A stretch of DNA of 22,202 nucleotides from Oppiella nova (GCA_905397405.1 CAJPVJ010000232.1:1-22202); one strand, 5' to 3'; positions 7,395 to 16,289 are shown, counted from the stretch's first letter. Notes: a model not told the origin generated them from the sequence alone. Numbers and translations: made by a program.

Positions 7395-8945
7395 TTATAG
7401 CTGAACCTGTTCCCAGGCCTGTTGCTTGACATGCGGTAGATTTAGGTGTTCCTCCAGATTCACTAACTCAGTGCTTAATTCCCAAAGTTTTGCAGCAGTT
7501 TTGTCGTCCATTGCAATCGGTTTTAAATCAACTTTCTTGCAGTTTCTGTCCAAATAAACATCAATTATATTAACATTTTCCTCAAAAATAGTCAAAAACT
7601 ATATCTGTCCAAAGGATACCAAATCAACACATTGGGATATTCATTATTATCTTTTATACTACGTGCTATAGTCATAAATCTTTAAAATGTTGCTTGTTTA
7701 GTCATACAAATATATGATTTCATGTTCAAAATAATACAGTATGTTTAACATTTTAAAGCTTTATGACTATAGCACGTAGTATAAAAGATTATAATGAATA
7801 TCCGAATGTGTTGATTTGGTATCCTTTGGACAGATATATTACTCATAATAAAATCCCGTCTCATTTTCTATGCTGTCCTCCAGTGCACAATACAATGATG
7901 TCTGAGCGCCCATATGTGGTGTGAGGAACAGTAGGGAACTCACTATATTAGCCAGGAATCTCTCATACAGTTTATCAGTTTTGACAATATCTGTCTTAAT
8001 GGCACCTGGATGCAAACAATATGCACTGATTGTACTGTTAGGACCCAACCGTTTGGCCAACTCTCTAGTGAACAACACATTTGCTAATTTGCTCTGATTG
8101 TAGGCCTTCATAGGAGCGTAGGCGCCGTCCCTTAGGTTTATATTATCGAAATGTATTTTGCCGACCTTATATAAACCCGATGACACCGACACTACTCGGG
8201 CTTTGGGGGCGCCCTTCAGTAGGGGTAACAGTAATAGAGTTAGTAAAAAGTGACCTAAAATTATGGCATAAATTACAGTTAATATTAATATCGATATATT
8301 GGTCACAATATGAATACCCAAGTGATTGGTTCCGAACTGCATTTCAAAGCCCTCTTTCGTCTGGGATTCAGGAGTTCCTGCGATTCCCGCGTTGTTTATA
8401 AGGATATCAATGTTTGTCTCCTTTTGTGACACCTTTTTAGCGAAGTCTCGGACCGATTCGAGTGACGATAAATCCAATTGAATCACACTTAAGACCGCAT
8501 TCTTGTTGTTAGCCTTTATATAGTCCACTGCACTCCCGGCCCTCTTTGGGTCCCTACAACCCATTATTACCTGTTTAATCATATATAACGTATAAATGAC
8601 ATGGTTAATTATTTAATTTATTTAAAAGTATATTTATAATTTAATACTTTAGTTATAAGTATATAAGCTTGGCGTATATTCAAATAAAATGAACTTAAAA
8701 TATTAAAATCAATATTTTGAATGACAAATACATACCTTAGCGCCCAGTAATGATAGTTGAAGAGCCGTTTCTCTGCCGATACCAGAGTTGGCACCAGTGA
8801 TCACCACTACCTGTCCATCAAGTCTTTTATTTGTTACAAATTTAGTTCTTAAATGTAACACATTTCCAGTTATCTCTTTCACCGAATCCCATATCATACC
8901 CATTATTTGACAGATAAATACACTAAATATTATATTTGAACACAA
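7395..8945 (-). CDS. Retinol-dehydrogenase-like SDR (RDH11-14 type)
   Basis: The four exons on the minus strand are 8945-8736, 8570-8318, 8254-7843 and 7545-7395, 1026 coding bases, 341 aa. The introns are 165, 63 and 297 bases in phases 0, 1 and 2. An N-terminal hydrophobic segment ([19 protein letters not shown]) is a likely membrane anchor or signal. The SDR motifs are TGANSGIG, a CRDPKRA segment (NADP-type Arg), the DLSSLESVR strand, NNAG, FGTNHLGHF, VVSVSS (catalytic Ser), YNQSK (YxxxK) and HPG. These are the hallmarks of the RDH/WW-oxidoreductase-like SDR branch, which reduces or oxidises retinoid and other lipid carbonyls at ER or mitochondrial membranes. The actual substrate here is unknown. 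The last exon was recovered by splice phase: GA|gtaata joins acag|AAACTGC to read YYENCKKVD, and the family's KLWE-type C-terminus follows. Intron 2 is stop-free and in frame; intron 3 holds a MITE. Confidence 0.9.
7600..7838. mobile_element. Tc1/mariner-type foldback MITE in an intron
   Basis: The element is 7602-7836 (235 bases), flanked by TA on each side (7600-7601 and 7837-7838). Its arms, 7602-7691 and 7747-7836, are inverted copies of 90 bases with about three mismatches, separated by a 55-base loop. The ends read TATCTGTCCAAAGGATACC. TA duplication and long inverted repeats fit a non-autonomous Tc1/mariner-superfamily element. It lies wholly inside intron 3 of the RDH-like gene, four bases from the donor. 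Without it and one TA the intron would be 60 bases, like the other short introns here. Confidence 0.85.
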
Positions 8946-9182
8946 ATATCATTTCTATTTTCACATAAAGTTAGTTCAGATATTTAAGAATTATGATATT
9001 GATTCACAACTTATAAAAGCATCAATATAGATTATGAAAGTCAAATAAATTCTTCCATTGAGGCAATAAGCTCATTTGAAAACATTTCTCATTTTATGCT
9101 TTTTATAAATTCTGTACTGAAATTACATTTTATCTTACTATTATGTTTTGAACATTAGTACAATATATAATATAAAGAATTA
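8946..9182. other. Upstream region of the RDH-like gene
   Basis: AT-rich spacer. On the minus strand a TTTTATAAG word near 9010-9019 could be the TATA box of the RDH-like gene, about 70 bases before its ATG. Nothing else is recognised. Confidence 0.3.
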
Positions 9183-9312
9183 TACAGTATTACGTAGAAT
9201 GCATAGGTGCAATCTATGAATGTTATACAATATATATATATACTATATATATATAATTTATATTTATACATACATACTTTAGAATGCATCTATGATTCTA
9301 TGTAATACTGTA
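9183..9312. mobile_element. Small TA-flanked inverted-repeat element
   Basis: CAGTATTACGTAGAAT at the left end (from 9185) is mirrored by ATTCTATGTAATACTG at the right end (to 9310). TA dinucleotides flank it at 9183-9184 and 9311-9312. The element is 126 bases with a TA-rich centre (alternating TA around 9230-9252). The size, terminal inverted repeats and TA flanks suggest a MITE of the Tc1/mariner type. The ends are imperfectly matched farther in, so a chance hairpin cannot be excluded. Confidence 0.5.
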
Positions 9313-9600
9313 CTATATAATAATATTTTATACTGACAGTATAATACATACAACCTTCAATGCATTTAATGCATCGATTGGTACATTAATATCATTAATA
9401 GAAATATATTTTTAGTTTTTGCACTAAATCTTAGGTACAAAAAGTACATTTTCGTATAAATCTCACTGTTTATGTAACCCTTTATAATTATTTTGTATTT
9501 ATACATGATATTAATAATAATTCAATTCAAATTAAATATTTTTTAATTAAAAAATAATTATGACATAAACAAATTGTAATGTTTGATATTTAATTGACCT
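9313..9600. other. AT-rich spacer
   Basis: I see no gene or repeat family that I can support in this stretch, which lies 3' of the Asn-rich protein gene. Confidence 0.4.
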
Positions 9601-9606
9601 TTTATT
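9601..9606 (-). terminator. Candidate poly(A) signal of Asn-rich gene
   Basis: AATAAA on the minus strand (TTTATT on plus), 55 bases past the stop codon at 9661. Confidence 0.4.
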
Positions 9607-9660
9607 TTAATTTACAATTAAGATTTATCACCACTAATATGATAAAGTATACAGTATTAT

Positions 9661-10800
9661 TTAACCAGAATATCGGTTTCGATATTTATTATTTGTGTAA
9701 TATTTTGAATTCTGGTTATTAGCCAGGTTCTGATTAGTATTGCCATAATTCATAGTAAAGCCTGCATTCTGATTAGCTGTGGGAACACTATTTTGATTGT
9801 ACCCTGAATTCTGATTAGCATTATTATTATTGTTAGCATTTTGAGTATACTTTGAATTTTGGTTATTACCAGTATTTTGATAATTAGCACCTGTATTCTG
9901 GTTAGCACCTGTATTTCCAGTGTTTCGATTAGTTCCAGGATTTGTATTTAAATATTGCAGGTAATTTAGCCTGGACCCAACTCTATACATTTTGTTCTCA
10001 AGACATATAAGTTCCCTGGATGTAACAAAGTACCCTGCGCATATCATTTGAGTTCTGAATATACTGGATGTGACTCTGTATCCCATTTTGATAGCACTCT
10101 TTAAGCAACAGTCGACGCACTGGTAGTCATCCCTTGAATTTCTGGTGCAGTTGTTTAGACTCAGGAGTTCCTCTCTGTGACCAAAACAGTTGCGATAACT
10201 TTGATACCGAGAAATGCAACTCGTTTTGTCTAAACAGTAATTATAAACATTTTAATACAATACAAAGAAATCAATTCATTTCACGCGTACTGCACAGGGA
10301 GATAAATATCCGGCTCATTAGATCGACGCTATCGTATGTTTGTTGACTACTTGTGCCATATAGTGGTCGACCAACTCCTCCATAATTATTGGTGTAAACG
10401 TTTTGCCTTTTAGTCCGGATATTGATATTATCCCTAAAATATTCAGTTAACTCTTGACTACCTTTAAATAATAATTAAAATTTTTCATTCATATTTAATT
10501 ATTGTAAAATATAGTATTAAAAATATTTGAGTGTAATTAAGTATAGATAATATTTTAAATAAACAAAATTCTATATAAATTACATTAATTAATATTGATT
10601 CTTACTTGGGGTAGAATCCAGATCATTTGTGCTACCTATAGATTGTAATTTTTAATTATAATTATGCTATATTCAATTTATTTGCAATATGATTTATTTC
10701 TGATTAAGTTTGTTTTATACTCACATTTATTATTAACTGCTACTAGTATTAACAAAATAATATTCAATAGCTGGAAATTTAAATATATTCTGTAAAGCAT
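9661..10800 (-). CDS. Secreted Cys-rich protein with Asn-rich tail, unknown function
   Basis: Four minus-strand exons were assembled by matching splice phase: 10800-10725, 10635-10606 (30 bases), 10461-10291 and 10229-9661, giving 846 coding bases and 281 aa. All introns are in phase 1 and measure 89, 144 and 61 bases. Residues 1-22 or so form a signal peptide (MLYRIYLNFQLLNIILLILV). Next come a short linker with a basic TKRQ site, then a region of about 100 residues with ten cysteines (SLCNKTSC, RNCFG, NNCTR, QCVDCC, MICAG, LICLEN). The tail of about 85 residues is Asn/Gln/Gly-rich (repeated QNTG, NQNS, NQNAG) and ends KYRNRYSG. I do not recognise the family. A secreted extracellular or structural role is inference from the leader, probable disulphides and low-complexity tail. 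Exon 3 could instead end six bases later (C|gtgaaa), adding two residues without changing the frame. Confidence 0.75.
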
Positions 10801-10863
10801 TTTGACCACTATTAAAATATTTATGAAAATAATAAAATAGTGTCTACTGTATATCACATTTCA

Positions 10864-10871
10864 TTTTTATA
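10864..10871 (-). promoter_or_regulatory. TATA box and initiator of Asn-rich gene
   Basis: On the minus strand TATAAAAA at 10871-10864 is followed about 23-25 bases later by ATACAGTAG (about 10853-10845), which resembles an arthropod initiator. The start codon is about 48 bases farther on. TATA and initiator are also halves of a short inverted repeat (CTACTGTATA / TATACAGTAG). Confidence 0.45.
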
Positions 10872-11281
10872 CAGTAGAAATCTGAGTAAATATTTCTATT
10901 TGTTGTCAAATTAACACTTGAAATCTTTCACATAATTTAAAATAAATATATACTTAGATATCTAATTCGTTCAAAATTGGAAATTCAAATAAACTCATCG
11001 AATAGTAAATATTAGATAAATAACAAGGTTTACGAAATAAATCAAAATTACAACTTTTAACTTGTTAATCAAATAAAAATATATACTCACCTGCAAAACT
11101 ATTATATCATTAATAATGCGTTCAAAAGTTGATAATTCAAAACTCTAATACAATATAAAAGTATAAATTATATCCAGGAATTAATCAATTATCAGCAAAC
11201 AAGAATTAATACATATTTTTATAATTAATATAAAATATCTACAAAATATCATACTCTGGTTGTTGATTTAAATTTGAATGT
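10872..11281. other. AT-rich upstream spacer
   Basis: Intergenic sequence between the Asn-rich gene promoter and the miRNA-like hairpin. I see no coding frame. It might be part of a primary transcript of the hairpin, which lies on the same strand. Confidence 0.35.
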
Positions 11282-11352
11282 AAAAATCGATCGAAAGGTG
11301 ATCTCATATTGAATAATGACTGCCATATCAGATCACTTTCGAGCGATGTTTT
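11282..11352 (-). ncRNA. Bantam-family-like microRNA precursor
   Basis: Read on the minus strand, this 71-base segment folds into one hairpin. The stem has blocks of 4, 4, 7, 6 and 4 base pairs broken only by single bulges or mismatches, with a loop of about 15 bases. The 3' arm carries TGAGATCACCTTTCGATCGA starting at 11306. Its first eight bases, TGAGATCA, are the 5' end and seed of the bantam/miR-80 family, and bantam is likewise processed from the 3' arm. The predicted star strand is about 11347-11326, leaving a Drosha/Dicer-like offset. The middle of the 3p arm differs from Drosophila bantam, while GATT near the end is shared. Bantam is a conserved protostome microRNA controlling growth and apoptosis genes. 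Either this is the local bantam or a seed-sharing relative. The plus strand also folds, but its arms lack the seed. Confidence 0.6.
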
Positions 11353-11784
11353 CTATACAAATATTTTGATCAATAGTTAAAAACATTTTTCTTAAACAAA
11401 ATTACAGTTTTTACGAGAACCTCAGGCGTATCAAAATCACTTGTAATTTTCATGTTTATTAAATATTGATTAGCTATCATTAATTAATAGGTTTAAATAA
11501 ATAATCAATTCTTGAAGCTCTCAAACATTTTATTTGCAAACAAATATATTTTTGTATTTTATTTTTCAAATTCACAAAATGCATAACAATAAAAAAATAG
11601 TAAACTTTAACATAAAAACGACTAAATTATAACAAGACTTTTTATAAAATATTTCAAAAAATATTTAAGTTTTGAGGGAATATTGGCGTAAACTTAAAAT
11701 AAAACATTAGTAACTATTGGACACTGGGTGTGGAGTATATAAAATTGAGGTGATATTAATCAAATGTGCGCGAGTACATCTAAA
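11353..11784. other. AT-rich spacer
   Basis: Noncoding sequence between the miRNA-like hairpin and the orphan cuticle exon. A minus-strand primary miRNA promoter might lie here, but I see no clear TATA element. Confidence 0.35.
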
Positions 11785-12052
11785 TTAACCCTGCTGACTG
11801 CCAATGTTATAGCTGAGCAAAGCTGTATTAATGACAGGAGGGCCCCACTTCTCCTCCTTCAGGGGTATGGCGGGACCTCCGCTCAGATTAGAGTAGGATC
11901 TCAGTATAGGGGTGTTCCAGTCAGTATAGGCCGGGGCTACCGGTCCAGTATAACTCGTGGATCGGGATGGTGATGGTCGAGGTGGTGGTGGAGCCTCATA
12001 CGTCTCCGATGAGGAACTGGATGAGTAGGACAATCGCGATACCGGTTGACCC
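11785..12052 (-). pseudogene. Orphan C-terminal exon of a cuticle-protein paralogue
   Basis: A minus-strand exon follows an acceptor (AAATATAG|GGGTCAACC). It reads 88 residues in phase 2, beginning GQPVSRLSYSSSSS, then a Pro-rich segment (APPPPRPSPS), and ends at a stop at 11785. Its last part, PILRSYSNLS...WGPPVINTALLSYNIGS, matches the C-terminus of the neighbouring cuticle protein. No ATG starts this frame. I could not find an upstream exon with the needed phase or any RR chitin-binding domain. It may be the remnant of a partial duplication, or the last exon of a gene whose other exons I cannot see. Splicing from the neighbour's exons 1 or 2 would break the frame because both end in phase 0. 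Confidence 0.55.
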
Positions 12053-12642
12053 CTATATTTAGTATTTGAATAAAATAAAATGAATATTAATTACAAGTAA
12101 TTTTTAAATACATTAAATTTTGTTGCTAATAAACCAGACAATTAGTTAACAGTGATATTAATATGTGATTAATTATATGTTAATTATTTCCGCAACCATT
12201 TAATTAATAACAAAAGTATTTTTAAAACTCATTTTTGTTTTTATGTAAACGTTTTAATAATTTTTGTTTTTGTTTAAATTTGGTTTAAAACACTTAAAGC
12301 GAGAGTTTGTTTGCTTTTTTGCTCCCAATAGTGAATTAAGTTATAAAAATAAATGTTTAAAAATTCATTTCAATAAAAAAATTATTGATTTTATTCATAA
12401 GAAAAATTCATTTTGGTTTTTGTTAACAAAAATCAAAGCTTTTCCTTAATATATTTTTTATATCCATATATAAGTTATATATAAATTCTCATAAAGTTAT
12501 AACAATTTTTTGTCTAATATTATCTAATAAAATACTTTAATTGCAATAATCGTTATAATTAATAATCTGTTAATGTATAAAACGTGAGACAATACGTGAG
12601 ACACAAAAACATGCATAAAATTAATAGTGAAGTCAATGGTGT
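12053..12642. other. AT-rich intergenic stretch
   Basis: Low-complexity AT-rich DNA between the two cuticle-type terminal exons. A 61-codon plus-strand open frame here is rich in Lys, Phe and Ile and looks like chance. I see no exon that would complete the orphan exon. Confidence 0.45.
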
Positions 12643-14336
12643 TTACCCCTGACTGCCTATATTATAGCTGAGTAGAGCCGTGTTTATTACGGGTGGGCCC
12701 CACGTCTCCTCCTCGGGCCGGGAGGTGGTCGCCAAACCACTGTATGATCGCAGGATTGGCTGCGAGGAGGCGACGGGAGCTTGAGGTCTGGCCTGTGAGG
12801 GCGGGCGGTACTGCTGGAGCTGAGGCTGCATTTGGGGGTATGATATAGAAGAGCCAGAACTTCCACTATTGCTGGACAGGGATGACGAGGATAGGCCTGA
12901 ATACTGCGGGAGTGACGACACACTGCTGGACAGGGATCCACCGGAGTAGGAGACACCGGACTGGGAGGGGCTCGACAGGACTTGGCGCAGGGTTTGCGTG
13001 GGGGGTCTGTATTGTTGGGGTACAGGCCTTACGTTGAGTTCGAGGTATCCATTGCCTGAGGGGGACTGATAGGACTGGGGAGACGACTGGTAGGACTGAG
13101 GCGAGGACTGGGGTCTGCTGTAGGACTGGGGTGCGGAAGAGGGTTGGGGTCTGTAGATCTGTGGGGGAAGGGTTTGCGGCGGTCGGTATGGGGCAGAGGT
13201 GGGTGCGGGTGCGTTGCCTCCTCCCTGGGCGGGCGAGTCGTCTTCAATCTTGAAGCCCTCCTTTCCGGCCGAGTATTTCACAATCCTTTGCTGTCCGTTG
13301 GCGTCGGTGTACCCGTAGGCGCCCCTAACGGTGCCGTCGGCCGATCGGGTCTCCTCTCGAAAGCTCTGGCCTTTAGGACCCTTTCCGGTGTCGTAACCAA
13401 ACTGTGTATTCAAATGAAATTCATTTAAATAAATAAAATTGTAATTTATTTATAAATTGACGGAATTGTCTCAATAAACACACATTTCCTATATTTCCAT
13501 ATAAATCCTGTTTTATGTAAGCTTATTTGTATGACAATTGTCATACCCTTCCCTTCCCTTTCCCTCTGGGCTTTATATAACTGATTGATTTGCAATATAT
13601 TTCTTATAATATGAATTAATATTTCCAGAAATGCATAAACTTTTGAACTAATATTTTTTGTAAATTAAATTACAAACAAATATTATATTATTCATAGGAA
13701 ATAAGGATTACATGTATGAATTTAATTTAGTTTTGAATTTAAACTAAAATATCTGTCAATTCATGTATTGAAAGGGAAGTATTGGGTTAATTGGTAGACA
13801 ATTTAGTATTCACGTGATTTGGCTTACTATCTATGAGAGAGATCGAGTGCAAGAGCACAGGTAGTCGGGGTATTAGTTAACACATTACAGGTATTAGTTT
13901 CAACACATATTGATAGACACAATCACTTTCTACAGTCAATGTAGAAAATAATAAATTAAATATTTTTTATATAAAAAAATTCAAAATTTTATTGCTTTAA
14001 GTTATATATTGCTAAACAACATATCGGTTATCGGAAAAAATAATAAAAAATATATGTTTTGAGTTTATTTTATGACTGGAGGTGCGGTCATAAGGTCTGG
14101 ATGTTATACTTTCTCTTAATTTCTCGCTCCTCTGTTGTATAACTCGTTTCAATTGATAAGAAGTGAAATTTTTCTCAATTTTTTGTTTATTATTGTCTTT
14201 TGACTCTCAAATGCATTTTTTAATTAATTTATGGCTTAAATATAATTGCCAATTATTAATTAGGTTAGTGAGTCTAATAGGTTAGAGAGAGAGAGAGAGA
14301 GTTAGAGAGAGTCACAAAGTGAGTGAGAAAGTGTTG

Positions 14337-14374
<38 letters not shown>

Positions 14375-14958
14375 AAATACCTTGTAATCTCCGGCTAAGT
14401 CAGCGCCAATATTAACGTAGTGAACCTGTGCTGGTGGTCCCGGGGATGGTGTTGTTGTGGATAGGGTACTACCAAGACCATTTTGGTATTGACAATAAGC
14501 TGTTAAAGCTATTGATGATATAATAAACTGAAAATAAAATTACAATTAAGTTAATTTACTTTAGTATATAGGATGAAATTATACATGTTTGAAAGTACTG
14601 TATATTAAATAACGTTTATTATAAGAATCTTAATTAGAATTAATATTTTATTCTATATTTTAATATTATATTAGATAAACTAATCCCGCTAATATTATAA
14701 TTAAATTTCTAATTTATAACAAACTATATAAAAGACTAGTCTTTTCACTTTAACATTATAATCTTATCTTAAATTTTAAATCCTGTATACTCCTTTATTA
14801 ATTATTGCATACAGTCTTAAAACACAGCATGCACTTTAATATTCTCAGATATAACATAGAATTTTTAAATGTTAATAATGAAGGATTAGTTGGAAACATA
14901 ATCATTAAAAGATTAAATAATAGTTAAATAACTTAATACTCACTAATTGGGAGAACAT
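12643..14958 (-). CDS. RR-type cuticle protein (chitin-binding, Chitin_bind_4)
   Basis: Three minus-strand exons, 14958-14944 (15 bases), 14527-14381 and 13401-12643, give 921 coding bases and 306 aa. Both introns are in phase 0 (416 and 979 bases). The signal peptide MFSQLFIISSIALTAYCQ is split after five codons, the usual layout of arthropod cuticle protein genes. Residues about 40-110 form the Rebers-Riddiford domain: GDYKFGYDTGKGPKGQSF, REETRSADGTVRGAYGYTD, QRIVKYSAGKEGFKIEDD. It binds chitin through its aromatic and charged face. The long remainder is low complexity: Pro/Gln/Ser-rich (repeats of PQSYQSS), then Ser/Gly-rich, ending in PILRSYSGL...WGPPVINTALLSYNIGSQG. The protein is secreted into the exoskeleton. 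The coding exon is far richer in G and C than its surroundings, so open frames appear on both strands here; they are shadows. Confidence 0.9.
13529..13546. repeat. 18-base perfect palindrome
   Basis: GTATGACAATTGTCATAC reads the same on both strands. It lies inside intron 2 of the cuticle gene. Such a site could bind a dimeric transcription factor, but nothing in the sequence proves a role. Confidence 0.5.
14283..14373. repeat. AG microsatellites beside a splice donor
   Basis: Two AG tracts (about 14284-14301 and 14340-14373) are separated by a degenerate GAGT/GTGAG stretch. On the coding strand of the cuticle gene they are CT runs starting 7 bases after the donor of exon 2. Confidence 0.9.
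14528..14943 (-). other. Intron 1 of the cuticle gene
   Basis: This 416-base AT-rich intron splits the signal peptide (CAATTA|gtgagt ... ttttcag|TTTATT). Nothing else is recognised. Confidence 0.75.
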
Positions 14959-15198
14959 TATAATTGCCGAATAATATGATTACAAAAGAATATGAAATTA
15001 AAATATTGTCTCAAATAGAAAACCAAAAAACAATATGAAATGTAAAAACTATACGATTAGCAGATTTATAGAAAAACTTTTTAGGGATCGAAGCATAAAA
15101 TTAAAAACAATTTTCTGGACTCGCATTCACTTTAAATACTGAATCCAAACACAATTTCTCAGAGACTTGACTTGACTTTGAATAACACTTTTCTCATA

Positions 15199-15206
15199 TA
15201 TTTATA
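15199..15206 (-). promoter_or_regulatory. Candidate TATA box of the cuticle gene
   Basis: TATAAATA on the minus strand is followed about 25 bases later by TCAAAG (15181-15176), a weak initiator match. This would give a 5' UTR of about 220 bases before the ATG at 14958. Other TATA-like words exist in this AT-rich DNA. Confidence 0.3.
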
Positions 15207-16160
15207 ATATTTGAGAACTATTTCTCTGGCGATAACTTCCTTGTAATTCATATATAATATAATTATTATATAAATAATAAAAACTAATTCTTGATTTGAA
15301 TTCAGGCGATGTATTATATTATACAGTAGTGAGTGAGAGGGGGATGGGAGGTGCTAACCGTGTCCATCAAATCCAGTTATTGCTTATATGCTAAGCGTTT
15401 GACACCAAAAATGCTTATCCTATGCGTTGAGAAAAAGCCAAAAACTTGATATAATTTTATTATTTTATTGTATAATATATTTTATTATATATATTTGACT
15501 ATTGATTCAAATGTCTTAATAGTTTTGGTATAAAAAATGCATTCTTTATGCAAAACGTAAAGCTTAATAAAAAATAATTTTTTAGTTTTATTTAAAATCT
15601 TTTTATTTGTTTAGAATAGAAATATATTTTAATAGTTATTTTGAAAGTTGGCAAAAGTTTTGAAATGTTAATTTATATTTTATTTGGTTTGGAATAATTT
15701 ATGTTCACTTATATGGATAATAATTATTTATATATTAAATATTAAAATTAATTTTTTATTTCTACAAATAGTTGAATATAGATATATAAAACTTTTTTGT
15801 TCATATCTATTATAAAAAGGACCCGTAACATATAAAAATAAATGATTAAGTTGATATAGTTAAAATCAAATACACAAACAAAAATATAGTCATTAAAATG
15901 TTATTGAATAGTAAAAACCTTAAGAATTTAATTATTTGTTAAATTGTATGAAATACTAAAAGTGATAACATTTAATGTCAGTTAACAATGCTATGAACTA
16001 AATCTGATGTAATGTGAGTATTATATTACCAATAGTTTAGTAGAAATTTCCTTAAATGAAGAAAGTAATTAAGTTGTGATTAAATATATTGGGATAAAAA
16101 TAATAAAATAATTGCAATCCATTATCGCTTTAGTTTTTTTTCAAACAAAAGGTTAAAAGA
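15207..16160. other. Gene-free AT-rich DNA
   Basis: Sequence upstream of the cuticle gene. Only a short G-rich patch (about 15333-15352) and a pair of similar TATGC(T/G)-containing words near 15390-15430 stand out. I see no gene. Confidence 0.45.
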
Positions 16161-16161
16161 A

Positions 16162-16268
16162 ATGGGGGGTTAAGGGCATGCGATCGTAAATTTATAAATC
16201 GTAAAATAAGGGGGGAGGGGTCAAGATTTCTCAAAAAGTGTGAACGTAATATGTGAATGATGCCTTAT
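16162..16268. mobile_element. Possible transposon end fragment
   Basis: A G-run patch (GGGGGGTTAAGGGCATGCG ... AAGGGGGGAGGGGTCAAG) leads into TTTCTCAAAAAGTGTGAACG and TAATATGTGAATGATGCC. This succession resembles the G-rich terminal sequence of a DNA transposon seen in many arthropod genomes, but that rests on memory of the pattern only. No terminal repeats or target duplication were found. Confidence 0.25.
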
Positions 16269-16289
16269 GACAATTAATTACAACTAAGG

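Larger units (their letters stand above)
13402..14380 (-). other. Intron 2 of the cuticle gene
   Basis: This 979-base intron lies between the signal-peptide/linker exon and the RR exon (AAG|gtattt ... acacag|TTT). It holds two AG/CT microsatellites beside the donor, an 18-base perfect palindrome (13529-13546) and a CCCTT-rich pyrimidine tract (about 13547-13567). No coding frame is supported. Confidence 0.7.

Noticed and set aside
8180-8401. 73-codon plus-strand open frame
   Set aside because: Antisense to the RDH-like coding exons; a shadow frame.
10134-10346. 70-codon plus-strand open frame
   Set aside because: Antisense to two exons of the Asn-rich secreted gene, whose splice phases and signal peptide are consistent.
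11282-11352. The hairpin as a small transposon
   Set aside because: No TA or longer direct repeats flank it, and its bulge pattern and bantam seed fit a pre-miRNA better.
12264-12449. 61-codon plus-strand open frame
   Set aside because: Lys/Phe/Ile-rich composition driven by AT content, no domain and no gene context.
11785-13401. Orphan exon as an alternative last exon of the cuticle gene
   Set aside because: Exons 1 and 2 end in phase 0, and within exon 3 I found no good donor in the phase needed; the one strong donor-like site (AAC|gtaagg) is in the wrong phase.
11764-13428. Plus-strand and alternative minus-strand frames over the cuticle exons (11764-11973, 12687-12956, 13029-13247, 13144-13428)
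   Set aside because: GC-rich low-complexity coding DNA leaves several frames open. Only the frame with the RR domain and the shared C-terminal motif is supported.
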